This document shows positions 6,658-13,506 of a DNA stretch of 20,661 nucleotides, in pieces. The notes under the pieces are model-generated. The model had not been told where the DNA came from, searched no databases, and saw nothing but the letters and a program-made list of their open reading frames with translations. A program made the position numbers and the translations under genes. Numbering within the stretch: position 1 is the stretch's first letter; each line of letters opens with the position of its first letter. Source of the stretch: Holosporales bacterium (GTDB taxonomy: Bacteria; Pseudomonadota; Alphaproteobacteria; BNTO01); contig JAISXM010000015.1 in the NCBI GenBank assembly GCA_031270515.1, forward strand, positions 1-20,661, written 5' to 3'.

Positions 6658-7569
6658 AAGTGGCTTAAGACTACACCGAAAATCTTGAGCATTAGCATCA
6701 TTTACTACCTTCAAAATAGTGTCAAACGTTGGACGAACGTTAGGACGATTCAAGCATTGCGTAAGGAGGCCTATTATTGGTCCATGTCCTTGTCCTACAA
6801 CTCTTATTACTCCGTTCATCAAATCTTTTTGTTGGCCAAAATCAACGATGTATTGCATTTGTTTGAGTGGATCATCTTTTCTTATTGGTAGAGTTCTAGA
6901 AATAACTGACGCAAGGATTACGCCATAAGCATAGACAACCGAAGCCTCCGTATATGGACCTCCTTCATATACTTCAGGAGCCCACGTTGCTAAGAAATTT
7001 TCACGTTCGATAGAGGTTTTCGTCGCTGTTGATTGAGGAACTACTGTGAAGAAATACTTTTTTTGTTCGGAATCTATTTGAATGAAAACGTTTGCCATAT
7101 CCGGAATAAAATATTTTTGCGGCCCCCCTTTTGCATTTTCTTTGTTCATATCTGTTACAAAGGATCTAAAAATTATGGCCAATTGTTTCGCAAAAGTCTT
7201 TAGGTTTTCGTCAAGTAGTATACTGCAGCACATCTGTTTAAGACACTCCGGGCTTCCTAATGGTACAAATCTTCTGCCAACTAGGGTACCTTTAGTCATT
7301 CCAATATCATCAGGGAGTGTTGCACTATTAGCTCGCAAATCATCCTCAGTGGCATTTGTCCAAAATACGTATGACACATCGTCTTTTACGCCCACAAATA
7401 ATGTTCTGGGGGAGGACTTTTGAGTAACAAATACTACGTCTTTGAGTTCGCTAAAACTTTTAGGTTTTTCTCTTTTAGGATTTTCACTGGCGCTTGGATT
7501 ACTCGTTTCTGCAGAGTAGCTATTGCAAGCTAGGATAATCATTAGTGGAAATAATAATCGTGTATTCAT
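6640..7569 (-). CDS. Exported pseudokinase-like protein, paralogue 3
   Basis: A 309-residue paralogue whose first 100 residues are close to paralogue 1, sharing SSPRTL, VKDDVSYVFWTN, SATLPDDIGMT and VGRRFVPLGSPE. The kinase-like half is the best preserved: QKYFIPDMANVFIQI (151-165; HRD replaced by YFI, Asn160 kept), TVVPQSTA (175-182; DFG replaced), TWAPEV (195-200), YTEASVVYAYGVILA (206-220; the Asp of SDV is Val) and CLNRPNVRPTFDTIL (272-286). It lacks a Gln-rich tail. Its end (KPLPRQGF) is read from the 105-bp duplicated segment, so the C-terminus was set by the duplication junction. AAAGGA lies before the ATG. The signal peptide is as in paralogue 1. Inactive kinase fold inferred; function unknown. 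Confidence 0.65.
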   Translation of the reverse strand: MNTRLLFPLMIILACNSYSAETSNPSASENPKREKPKSFSELKDVVFVTQKSSPRTLFVGVKDDVSYVFWTNATEDDLRANSATLPDDIGMTKGTLVGRRFVPLGSPECLKQMCCSILLDENLKTFAKQLAIIFRSFVTDMNKENAKGGPQKYFIPDMANVFIQIDSEQKKYFFTVVPQSTATKTSIERENFLATWAPEVYEGGPYTEASVVYAYGVILASVISRTLPIRKDDPLKQMQYIVDFGQQKDLMNGVIRVVGQGHGPIIGLLTQCLNRPNVRPTFDTILKVVNDANAQDFRCSLKPLPRQGF

Positions 7570-7633
7570 GGTGTATTCCTTTGCGTTTATATGTTGAGTC
7601 AGTATCTATCGTAGATGATAGCGAAGTATTGCG
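7570..7633 (-). promoter_or_regulatory. Conserved upstream block of paralogue 3
   Basis: Shares TTCGCTATCATCTAC, ATAGATA, ATATAA and an AAGGA ribosome site with the equivalent block before paralogue 2. The duplication evidently copied the control region with the gene. Confidence 0.4.
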
Positions 7634-7715
7634 CTCTAGCAAATAGGTTCTATTCTATGTGCAGACATGAACGTATTTCCGCAAAGGCGTATCTCGGCCA
7701 AAAACCTTGTCGGGG
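7611..7715 (-). repeat. 105-bp duplication, copy 2
   Basis: The partner of 6553-6657 (100 of 105 positions identical). Unlike copy 1 it continues directly into the short-ORF relic at 7655-7870. Confidence 0.9.
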
Positions 7716-7870
7716 CAAGCCTGAGGCCTCCCGCGATACCGCAAGCCCAGCAACGCCTTTGCTTCATTCACAATCTTCCTAAGGGAAAATGCTGCTGGGG
7801 GTTTAAAAAGTTTTGGTGTATACCCAAACACAAAAAGTTTACCAACGCTTCCCATTACAGCCGCGCGCAT
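7655..7870 (-). repeat. Repeated short-ORF relic, copy 2 (longest)
   Basis: An open minus-strand frame of 71 codons reads PPAAFSLRKIVNEAKALLG, then RGRPQACPDKVFGRDTPLRK. Its first part recurs at 4012-4112 and 15340-15430, and its second part at 6602-6660. Recurrence with a conserved frame but varied ends suggests a dispersed element, not a gene. The upstream end (7817-7845, TACCCAAACACAAAAAG) also matches the module at 15026. Beyond it, 7879-7905 holds an 11-bp direct repeat TCGCAGCCCCC. No gene is assigned in 7570-7912. Confidence 0.55.
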
Positions 7871-7912
7871 TTGCCTAATCGCAGCCCCCTCCCTTCGCAG
7901 CCCCCATTCGCA

Positions 7913-8626
7913 TCACACCACCTTGACCACATCTCGCCAAATCTCCTCATGTACGTCGTCAATCTGCTGGCTGGCGTCAATATTCACACAGCGCTCGGGC
8001 TCATTCCTCAAAATATCGTGATACCCTTCGCGAACCCTCACGTGGAAATCTATATCTATGCGTTCGAATCGATCCTCCAACTCCGCAAGATTTTTTTTCG
8101 CATCCCCCAGTATCCTTGTTTTCGACCTAGCAATGCCCTCGATCGGGTCAATGTCCAGCACATATGTCCGATCCGGAACGAACGACCTCTGCGCACAGTC
8201 TTCAAACATTTCGTGGAGCGCTCGAAAAAACTTTTCCGGCAAACCCAGCCCTCGCCCTTGATACACGACAGACGAGTCGAAGAATCGGTCGCACACGACG
8301 ATCCCGCCTTTTTCCAGCGCCGGCAGGATGACGCGCCTCCAGTGGTCGTACCTCGCCGCGTAAAACAACAGCAACTCGGACACTGGAAGCCAGCGATCTA
8401 CGTCGCCGGTCAGCAATATCTGCCGAATCAGTTCGGCTCCGGGCGCGCCTCCGGGTTCGCGCGTTCGCACAATGAGCCGCGCGGGGAACTCTGCGGTTAG
8501 GCGCTCGCATAGTTTGGCGCACTGCACACTTTTGCCGCTGCCTTCGCCTCCTTCTAGGGTGATGAAGAAACCGACACCTTTGTTGTTGTCGTGGTTTAAT
8601 TCTTTATTTTTTAAACATGAGCTCAT
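7913..8626 (-). CDS. tmk: Thymidylate kinase
   Basis: A 237-residue dTMP kinase, which phosphorylates dTMP to dTDP with ATP in the only route to dTTP; cytoplasmic. The P-loop is LEGGEGSGKS (24-33). REPGG (57-61), the acceptor-site region LLLFYAARYDH (85-95), CDRFFDSSVVYQG (112-124) and the lid-region segment EDRFERIDIDFHVRVREGY follow in family order. The usual Thr after the P-loop (KST) is Val34. The length is slightly above the usual 205-215, mainly from a 15-residue polar N-terminal extension (NKELNHDNNK). The start at 8626 is supported by AGGAG at 8632-8636. It lies 33 bp after the LolC/E-family gene on the same strand, so the two are probably cotranscribed. Confidence 0.95.
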   Translation of the reverse strand: MSSCLKNKELNHDNNKGVGFFITLEGGEGSGKSVQCAKLCERLTAEFPARLIVRTREPGGAPGAELIRQILLTGDVDRWLPVSELLLFYAARYDHWRRVILPALEKGGIVVCDRFFDSSVVYQGRGLGLPEKFFRALHEMFEDCAQRSFVPDRTYVLDIDPIEGIARSKTRILGDAKKNLAELEDRFERIDIDFHVRVREGYHDILRNEPERCVNIDASQQIDDVHEEIWRDVVKVV

Positions 8627-8659
8627 GTGTACGCTCCTGCACGGTCAAATCGAAACTCA

Positions 8660-9889
8660 CTAACTCTCGCGAATTGCGACCGCGGGGTCAAGCTTTGCCG
8701 CTCTGTGCGATGGATATATTGTTGCAAGTACAGATAGCGCTATCGAAATCAACGCGATTAACACGATTTCGTAAATATTCACCTTATACGGCAGCTCCGA
8801 TAGGAAGTAAACTTCTGCTGAAAATAAATTCGATCCTGTTATACATTGAATCATTGCAACGACTTTATTTAAATTCAACGTTAAGGTTATGCCCAGCGCT
8901 ATGCCGATGAGCGTTCCAAGCACGCCAATCGACGAGCCCACCGTAATAAATATACGTCGAATAGATGAGCGGCTTGCTCCAATTGTTTTGAGTATTGCAA
9001 TGTCGCGCGTCTTGTCGTTGACTAACATAACGAGCCCCGAAATGATGTTGAACGACGCTATTAAAATAATAAGCGTGAGTATTAAGAACATGACATTGCG
9101 CTCGACTTGGACAGCTTGAAAGAAATGTGAGTCCCCGTGCTTCCACCCGAGCACCATCAAGTTATTTGGGACGATTTTTTTGATGTCTCTGGCAATGTCA
9201 TCGCTTAGTTCTACGTTGTCCGTAAATATTTCCAGCTGTGTGAGTGCGTCAGTCATTTGAAAGAAATCCTGCGCTGTGTTTAGCGGCATAAGCACGACAC
9301 TCTTGTCATACTCTATCATTCCAACCTCCAGTAAGCCGGTTACCGTAAAGTCGCGTTGCCTGGGGACGGACCCGAACGCGGTCGCCTCTCCTTGGGGGTC
9401 CATTAATGTGATGCAGTCGCCTATGTTGATGCCCATGAGTTCGGCCATGCGCTTGCCCACGATGACCACGTCTCCGGAGAAGGGCGCCGACGACGGCTGT
9501 ATTGCGCGCGCGAGCAGTTCGCGCTCTGCCAATGTCGCGCCCGCGAGTCCCAGCACGAGTACGCCGCGCATTTGGTTGTCGCTGGTGATGATGGATTGCT
9601 TTTCTATTGTGGGGCAAACTTGCGTGACGTGTCGGCAGGCTTTAATTTTTGCTTGCATGTTGCAATCATTGGGGATTTCCGACGCGCTATATACAATGAC
9701 GTGCCCTTTCATGCCGATGATCCGGCTGAGGAGTTCTTCGCGAAATCCGCCCATGACGGACATGACGACTATTAATGTGGCGACACCTAGGCAGATCCCG
9801 AGGAAAGAGAAGCCGGTTATCACAGATAGGAATCCGTCTTTTTTTTTGGATCGCAAATACTTGATCGCGATTTTGTTTTCCCAACTCAT
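8660..9889 (-). CDS. lolE: Lipoprotein-releasing ABC transporter permease, LolC/LolE family
   Basis: A 409-residue inner-membrane permease of the LolCDE system, which extracts mature lipoproteins from the inner membrane and passes them to LolA. The cytoplasmic start (MSWENKIAIKYLRSKKKDGF) is characteristic of the family. Membrane segments lie at about 21-48, 270-297, 316-341 and 371-395, with the periplasmic MacB-like domain between the first two. MSVMGGFREELLSRIIGMKGHV after the first segment and IGASRSSIRRIF (about 303-314) are also typical. The C-terminus ends YPSHRAAKLDPAVAIRES, as expected. LolC versus LolE cannot be settled by eye; many alphaproteobacteria use one permease gene. The partner ATPase lolD is not adjacent; tmk follows instead. 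Confidence 0.9.
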   Translation of the reverse strand: MSWENKIAIKYLRSKKKDGFLSVITGFSFLGICLGVATLIVVMSVMGGFREELLSRIIGMKGHVIVYSASEIPNDCNMQAKIKACRHVTQVCPTIEKQSIITSDNQMRGVLVLGLAGATLAERELLARAIQPSSAPFSGDVVIVGKRMAELMGINIGDCITLMDPQGEATAFGSVPRQRDFTVTGLLEVGMIEYDKSVVLMPLNTAQDFFQMTDALTQLEIFTDNVELSDDIARDIKKIVPNNLMVLGWKHGDSHFFQAVQVERNVMFLILTLIILIASFNIISGLVMLVNDKTRDIAILKTIGASRSSIRRIFITVGSSIGVLGTLIGIALGITLTLNLNKVVAMIQCITGSNLFSAEVYFLSELPYKVNIYEIVLIALISIALSVLATIYPSHRAAKLDPAVAIRES

Positions 9890-9904
9890 ATGAACTCAGC
9901 ACTC

Positions 9905-10066
9905 TAGACCCAACCATAAAAATAATTAGCAGCAGGAGTCTCGGAGCGCAAGCGCAAAGCTGTACTGTAGTACTGCTTAAGCTGAGGGACCCCATTCAAC
10001 TAGTTGAATGGGAACCCGACGAGAAACGAAACGACGAACTGATAATCTTCTTATGTTTGGGGCTAC
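9905..10066 (-). repeat. Mosaic intergenic repeat, copy 1
   Basis: Modules in plus-strand order: CCATAAAAATAATT, a possible arm of the 85-bp family (9910-9926); AATTAGCAGCAGGAG and its continuation (9924-9946); a stretch including GTACTGCTTAAGCT; a perfect 22-bp palindrome whose half is CCCATTCAACT (9991-10012); and a module containing CGACGAACTGATAATCTTC (10021-10063). The same modules occur in the reverse arrangement at 15026-15290. The first module matches 15268-15290 in 22 of 23 positions. The region lies between aqp and the lolE-like gene, with no gene of its own. Confidence 0.8.
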
Positions 10067-10068
10067 AG

Positions 10069-10767
10069 TTATTTCTTACAACAACCATTTTCATTCGTAA
10101 AAAAGCACCCCGCCAGCGCCGCAAGCACTGCGCCAATAAAGTGTGCCGCTGCAAATATCCCCAGCTGCGTAATTGCCCAGCCTCCATGGAGCACGGCGAC
10201 ACCAAGGCTTCTTGCGATGTTAAGAGAGCCGTTTGTCAGTGGGATCACGCACATCAACAGCACAGACAGCGTTGAGCCAATCACCACCGGCGCCCATCCA
10301 TCCGGGACAAGCTTGGTCGTCGCCAGCAGAATGACGAATATTAGCACGAACGTTCCGACAATCTCGCCCAAAAAGCCGGACAGAACAGAGCACGCCGTGG
10401 GGGAATGTTCGCCTAGTCCATTGAGCGCCAGCCCCGCCGCGACATCCACGGAGGGGGCGCCTTTGGCTATGACATAAAGGAGTAGTCCTGCTGCCACGGC
10501 TCCAATGAGCTGGGCGAACACGTAGCCGCATATATCCTTTGCCGGGAAACGCTTTGCTAAAAACAAGCCAACCGTCACTGCGGGATTAAGATGACAACCT
10601 GAAATTCCTCCAAAAATGAACGCGCAAGACATTAACGTTAATCCAAAAACCAGGCTAACTCCAAGCCAGCCGATTTGTCCACCAGCGAAAACGGCACTAC
10701 TGCATCCTAAAAACACAAGTAAAAAGGTGCCTAAAAATTCTGCTGCGTATTTTTTGCATCCACACAT
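10069..10767 (-). CDS. Aquaporin/MIP-family channel with atypical pore residues
   Basis: A 232-residue major intrinsic protein with six membrane segments and two half-helices. The first half has AAEFLGTFLLVFLGC (8-22), SLVFGLTL and the first pore loop SGCHLNPAVT (56-65). The second half has EIVGTFVLIFVILLATT and the second loop TNGSLNIARSLGVA (178-191), in which the usual NPA is N-I-A (183-185). Aligned to E. coli AqpZ, the selectivity-filter positions F43/H174/T183/R189 become F41/L171/G180/R186. The pore-lining His and Thr are lost, leaving a wider, more hydrophobic filter than a water channel. The substrate is therefore uncertain (small neutral solutes or glycerol are possible). GAGG at 10778-10775 supports the start. 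It is divergent from the HTH-receiver gene. Confidence 0.85.
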   Translation of the reverse strand: MCGCKKYAAEFLGTFLLVFLGCSSAVFAGGQIGWLGVSLVFGLTLMSCAFIFGGISGCHLNPAVTVGLFLAKRFPAKDICGYVFAQLIGAVAAGLLLYVIAKGAPSVDVAAGLALNGLGEHSPTACSVLSGFLGEIVGTFVLIFVILLATTKLVPDGWAPVVIGSTLSVLLMCVIPLTNGSLNIARSLGVAVLHGGWAITQLGIFAAAHFIGAVLAALAGCFFTNENGCCKK

Positions 10768-10807
10768 CTACGAACCTCAACAAATTAAACAACCTGATAA
10801 CTGAATA

Positions 10808-10839
10808 TTGACATGTTTTTTAGGCAATATAAATATAAA
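10808..10839 (+). promoter_or_regulatory. Putative promoter in the aquaporin/regulator divergent gap
   Basis: TTGACA at 10808-10813 is a perfect -35 hexamer, followed by the AT-rich TATAAATATAAA (10828-10839). Spacing to the closest -10-like hexamers is 14-20, so the exact -10 is uncertain. Its direction suits the HTH-receiver gene. The minus strand of the same AT-rich stretch could serve the aquaporin gene. Confidence 0.4.
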
Positions 10840-10994
10840 CTTTTGTGTCGGGGTCTTTTGTGGAATTTATGTCGGATTCTACCAATAATGTTTAAAAAGC
10901 GAAAATGATCATCTATAATCAACCGGTGGTTGCATCTTGCACCAATTTCAATAAAAACTTTGCACGCGTTGAATTAGGTGGTCAGTACATAAAA

Positions 10995-11705
10995 ATGGAC
11001 ATAAACGAGCACATTGGGAAAAAACTACAAGAGCGAAGAAAAAAGGCAAACCTAACGTTAAGGCAAGTTAGCAAGGTCCTGCGCGTTACATATCAACAAG
11101 TGCAAAAGTATGAGTGCGGAATAACGAAGATCCCGATTGATAAGCTGTATGACTACGCGTGCTTGTTTCAACTTCCGATTCAGTACTTTTTTGAAGAGGC
11201 GATCATTTCATCCCCGCAGGCGGACGCCCCCGTTGAAGGCGTGTTTTTGCCGCCCAAAAGCGACCATCACCTGCATTTGCTGTTGGCGGAGAGCGACCCT
11301 ATGGACGAGTTCCTTATTCGCAAAATGTTGGGGGAGTTGGATAACGAAATAAAAATATTTTGCGTACATAGTGATGCTCAAGTAATAAATTTTTTAAAGC
11401 GAGCAAATCCAGTGTTTCCTAAGCCGGATTTGATATTCATGGATATAAATATATCGAAGAAAAACGACCACGCAATTCTTTTGGAAATTAAGCGAGACAA
11501 AAGCATCCAAGATATTCCGATTGTGATGATTGCTAATAGTGTGTGTCGTGATGATTTGATGCGAGTGTATAAAAACGGAGCGGTCAGTTTTATTTGCAAA
11601 TCGGCGTCGCATGACAAGATGAAGCGGGATTTGTCGGTTTGTATACAATATTGGGGGCATGTCGTCGTGCTGCCGAGCATTACGTGGAAGAAAAACATTG
11701 GATAG
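10995..11705 (+). CDS. XRE-family HTH domain fused to a CheY-like receiver domain
   Basis: 236 residues. MDINEHIGKKLQERRKKANL, then TLRQVSKVLRVTYQQVQKYE and a PIQYFFEE end, form a Cro/CI-type helix-turn-helix (1-68) of the kind common in alphaproteobacteria. After a linker (70-90), residues 92-225 form a receiver domain: AESDPMDE (98-105) for the acidic pocket, PDLIFMDINI (144-153) with phosphoacceptor Asp150, PIVMIANS (175-182) and FICKSAS (199-205) with Lys202. The first pocket Asp is Ser100, the conserved Thr/Ser is Ala180, and the Pro after Lys is lost, so phosphorylation control may be altered. The fusion order (HTH first, receiver last) is unusual. An upstream ATG at 10905 adds 30 residues unlike the family; TAGGTGG at 10975-10981 favours 10995. 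No sensor kinase is nearby. Confidence 0.8.
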   Translation: MDINEHIGKKLQERRKKANLTLRQVSKVLRVTYQQVQKYECGITKIPIDKLYDYACLFQLPIQYFFEEAIISSPQADAPVEGVFLPPKSDHHLHLLLAESDPMDEFLIRKMLGELDNEIKIFCVHSDAQVINFLKRANPVFPKPDLIFMDINISKKNDHAILLEIKRDKSIQDIPIVMIANSVCRDDLMRVYKNGAVSFICKSASHDKMKRDLSVCIQYWGHVVVLPSITWKKNIG

Positions 11706-11764
11706 CAGGGGAGGGCGATAGCGGGGCGATATTAGAGTTCTTTTGTAACTCTTCAGAATCAATA

Positions 11765-11852
11765 TTTCGGTTCGTCGGTTCGATGCTCGGCGCCACCATT
11801 CAATTAGTTGAATGGGACCCCTCGCGGGCCCCCATTTTACTCGTCAAATGGG
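11765..11852 (+). repeat. Mosaic intergenic repeat, copy 2
   Basis: TTTCGGTTCGTCGGTTCGA (about 11765-11783) resembles the TTCGTCGCTTCGA module at 15058. GCTCGGCGCC follows, as at 15141. An imperfect CCATTCAATTAGTTGAATGG palindrome (11796-11815) and a decayed second one (11831-11852) come next. The hairpin AGAGTT...AACTCT (11734-11752) lies just after the regulator gene but lacks a T-run. Otherwise 11706-11916 holds no gene. Confidence 0.65.
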
Positions 11853-11916
11853 AACCCGGCTCCGCGCCTCCTGCCGAAAAACTCGATTCTGACGGTTTCG
11901 AAAGAACTCTATTCGA

Positions 11917-11996
11917 TTAGGAGCCATCCCCTGCAGATTCAGGATCCATCGCCTCTGCAGGCGACAAAGCCGCATCTTTCGCAGATTCAGGGGCAA
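11917..11996 (-). pseudogene. Possible detached C-terminal tail of the 12090 gene
   Basis: The minus strand reads IAPESAKDAALSPAEAM, then DPESAGDGS and a TAA at 11919-11917. It repeats PESA and resembles the Ala/Asp/Pro tails of exported proteins in this window. If the 85-bp element and one copy of its 7-bp duplication are removed, this tail follows the 12090 gene in the same frame, separated only by the TAG that lies in the duplicated 7 bp. Confidence 0.4.
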
Positions 11997-12003
11997 TCTA
12001 TCC

Positions 12004-12088
12004 CTGCCCATAAAAACAATTTGAATTTTTATCCTCGCCTAAGCCTTGTAAGACAACGAAGCTCAAATTGTTTGTTATGGGGATCCGG
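12004..12088 (+). mobile_element. 85-bp inverted-repeat element, copy 3, with 7-bp target duplication
   Basis: Full 85-bp copy, CTGCCCATAAAAACAATTTG to TTATGGGGATCCGG, flanked by perfect direct repeats TCTATCC (11997-12003 and 12089-12095). The right-hand duplication overlaps the stop codon of the 12090 gene. The open frame reads AHKNNLNFYPRLSLVRQR, then SSNCLLWG. Confidence 0.9.
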
Positions 12089-12089
12089 T

Positions 12090-13373
12090 CTATCCTTCAG
12101 AACAATACCGAGCACACGTATCCTGCCATGCTTGTAGCCAGGCCTTATTTATAATTGATAAACGCTGGCCTTTACCAAATGTCAGAGGAATGTCCCGCAT
12201 CAGACCGCGAATTTGTGCATTAGGTGGACACGTTATCGGCAACACGTCCTTGATGGCACTCCACCATGGCTGTGGTGCATGTTGTGTTGCGTCTTGTGGC
12301 ACCTCAATTGCGCCGAATCCGCGCAATGCGCTATCAAACGCTTGACACCACGTTGTCGTCCATTCGCAAGGCCATGTTGAAGGCACATTAGACAATGTTT
12401 GTATTTGCGGACAAACCTCCGCTACAAAACAACTCCACAGATCATGACGTGCCGCCGTACTTGCCGCATTTATATCTGGCTGCAGATCAATATATTGACA
12501 TTGACCAGGCATAGCAAGCGCAACGTCACGGTGCGCACGATAAGGTATGAATACTTGTAATCTTAAAGGATCGTTATCTGAGATGGATTTACATAGGTTA
12601 CATATCTGTTCAGCAATCTGTTCAGCACAATTTTTACATTTCCTACGTGTCTCATGGTCAAGAGTTCTTAACTCTTGACCGATAGCATTGGCATAAATGC
12701 GGTTTATCCTCCACTCAATATTCGCAGCTGAGTACCGCCAGAAGCCGTTCACTTGGTAAAGCTTAATAGCCATCTCCTCTGCGCGATCAGGCGGTAATGT
12801 TGTTTGATCACGAACACATTGCACGACTAATGGTGCAAACTCAGATAACTCCGATTCCAACCATTCGTGTGCACAAAACTCAACATGATGCCTTAGTATT
12901 GTTACCGGATTTATAGTAACACCATCATACCCATAATGCCTACGATAATCCTCCCCATAATTTCCAGCAACCCAATCAAAATTAAAACCATTCTTTATCA
13001 ATCTTTCACACATGTATCTTTCTACCCCGAACCAAAGCTGACCATTCTCCCGTATCGCACGAAGTATACCATTCGCCAGAGGTCTTACGTCACCATCAGG
13101 TAACTCTCGACACAAAAACTTATCTAGTTGTGCTTTAGTCTCTGGAGGCAATTGCTGCACAGCATTGTCTCCGCATACAACAGGACACTCGAATAGTAAA
13201 CTAAGTTCAGTTAAATAATTAGGGCATGACATTGGATTAGTATATTTGCTATAACGCAGTGAATCAAAACGCTCTATATGCGGCCGCAAATAGTCAACCG
13301 ATGCGCTTAAGTTTGTACTCAAACTCATCAACATTCCAACTATTACCCATTTCATATTTTTCTTACATATCAT
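12090..13373 (-). CDS. Exported cysteine-rich protein of unknown function
   Basis: 427 residues, family not recognised. MICKKNMKWVIVGMLMSLSTNLSA is a clear Sec signal, with cleavage likely after about residue 24 (NLSA-SVDY). The mature protein is rich in Cys and Trp (for example CPNYLTELSLLFECPVVCG, CKNCAEQICNLC-type spacing near 247-262, WPCEWTTTWCQAF), fitting a disulphide-bonded protein outside the cytoplasm. No enzymatic motif or repeat was seen. GGAG at 13384-13381 sits 7 bp before the ATG and fixes the start. The stop codon lies inside the 7-bp duplication of an 85-bp element. An in-frame tail-like stretch exists beyond the element, so the protein may once have been longer. It lies next to tssK but on the opposite strand and starts divergently. 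Confidence 0.7.
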   Translation of the reverse strand: MICKKNMKWVIVGMLMSLSTNLSASVDYLRPHIERFDSLRYSKYTNPMSCPNYLTELSLLFECPVVCGDNAVQQLPPETKAQLDKFLCRELPDGDVRPLANGILRAIRENGQLWFGVERYMCERLIKNGFNFDWVAGNYGEDYRRHYGYDGVTINPVTILRHHVEFCAHEWLESELSEFAPLVVQCVRDQTTLPPDRAEEMAIKLYQVNGFWRYSAANIEWRINRIYANAIGQELRTLDHETRRKCKNCAEQIAEQICNLCKSISDNDPLRLQVFIPYRAHRDVALAMPGQCQYIDLQPDINAASTAARHDLWSCFVAEVCPQIQTLSNVPSTWPCEWTTTWCQAFDSALRGFGAIEVPQDATQHAPQPWWSAIKDVLPITCPPNAQIRGLMRDIPLTFGKGQRLSIINKAWLQAWQDTCARYCSEG

Positions 13374-13506
13374 ACTTATACTCCGCTAGATCACTGTGTT
13401 TTATCTATTACAATGGTAGCAAGAAAATATATACATGCCAATAGTATTATATTGCATCGCATATTATTACAAATTATAAGTACTGCCCCCATTTATAACC
13501 AAACAC

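Noticed and set aside
7879..7905. GC-rich direct repeat TCGCAGCCCCC as tmk terminator
   Set aside because: It is a direct, not inverted, repeat and lacks a T-run.
7667..8500. A 277-codon plus-strand ORF
   Set aside because: Antisense to tmk, whose motifs are unambiguous; its left part is antisense to repeats. No family features were seen in the translation.
11769..11790. GGTTCGTCGGTTCGATGCTC resembling a tRNA T-arm
   Set aside because: No acceptor stem, D-arm or anticodon arm can be placed around it, and it matches the repeat module found at 15058.
11808..12137. A 109-codon plus-strand ORF
   Set aside because: It runs through a mosaic repeat, the antisense of a probable tail, and an 85-bp element, and overlaps the 3' end of the 12090 gene.
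12090..13373. T6SS effector next to tssK
   Set aside because: It has a Sec signal peptide, no known effector motif and no VgrG/PAAR/adaptor or immunity gene nearby; adjacency alone is not enough.
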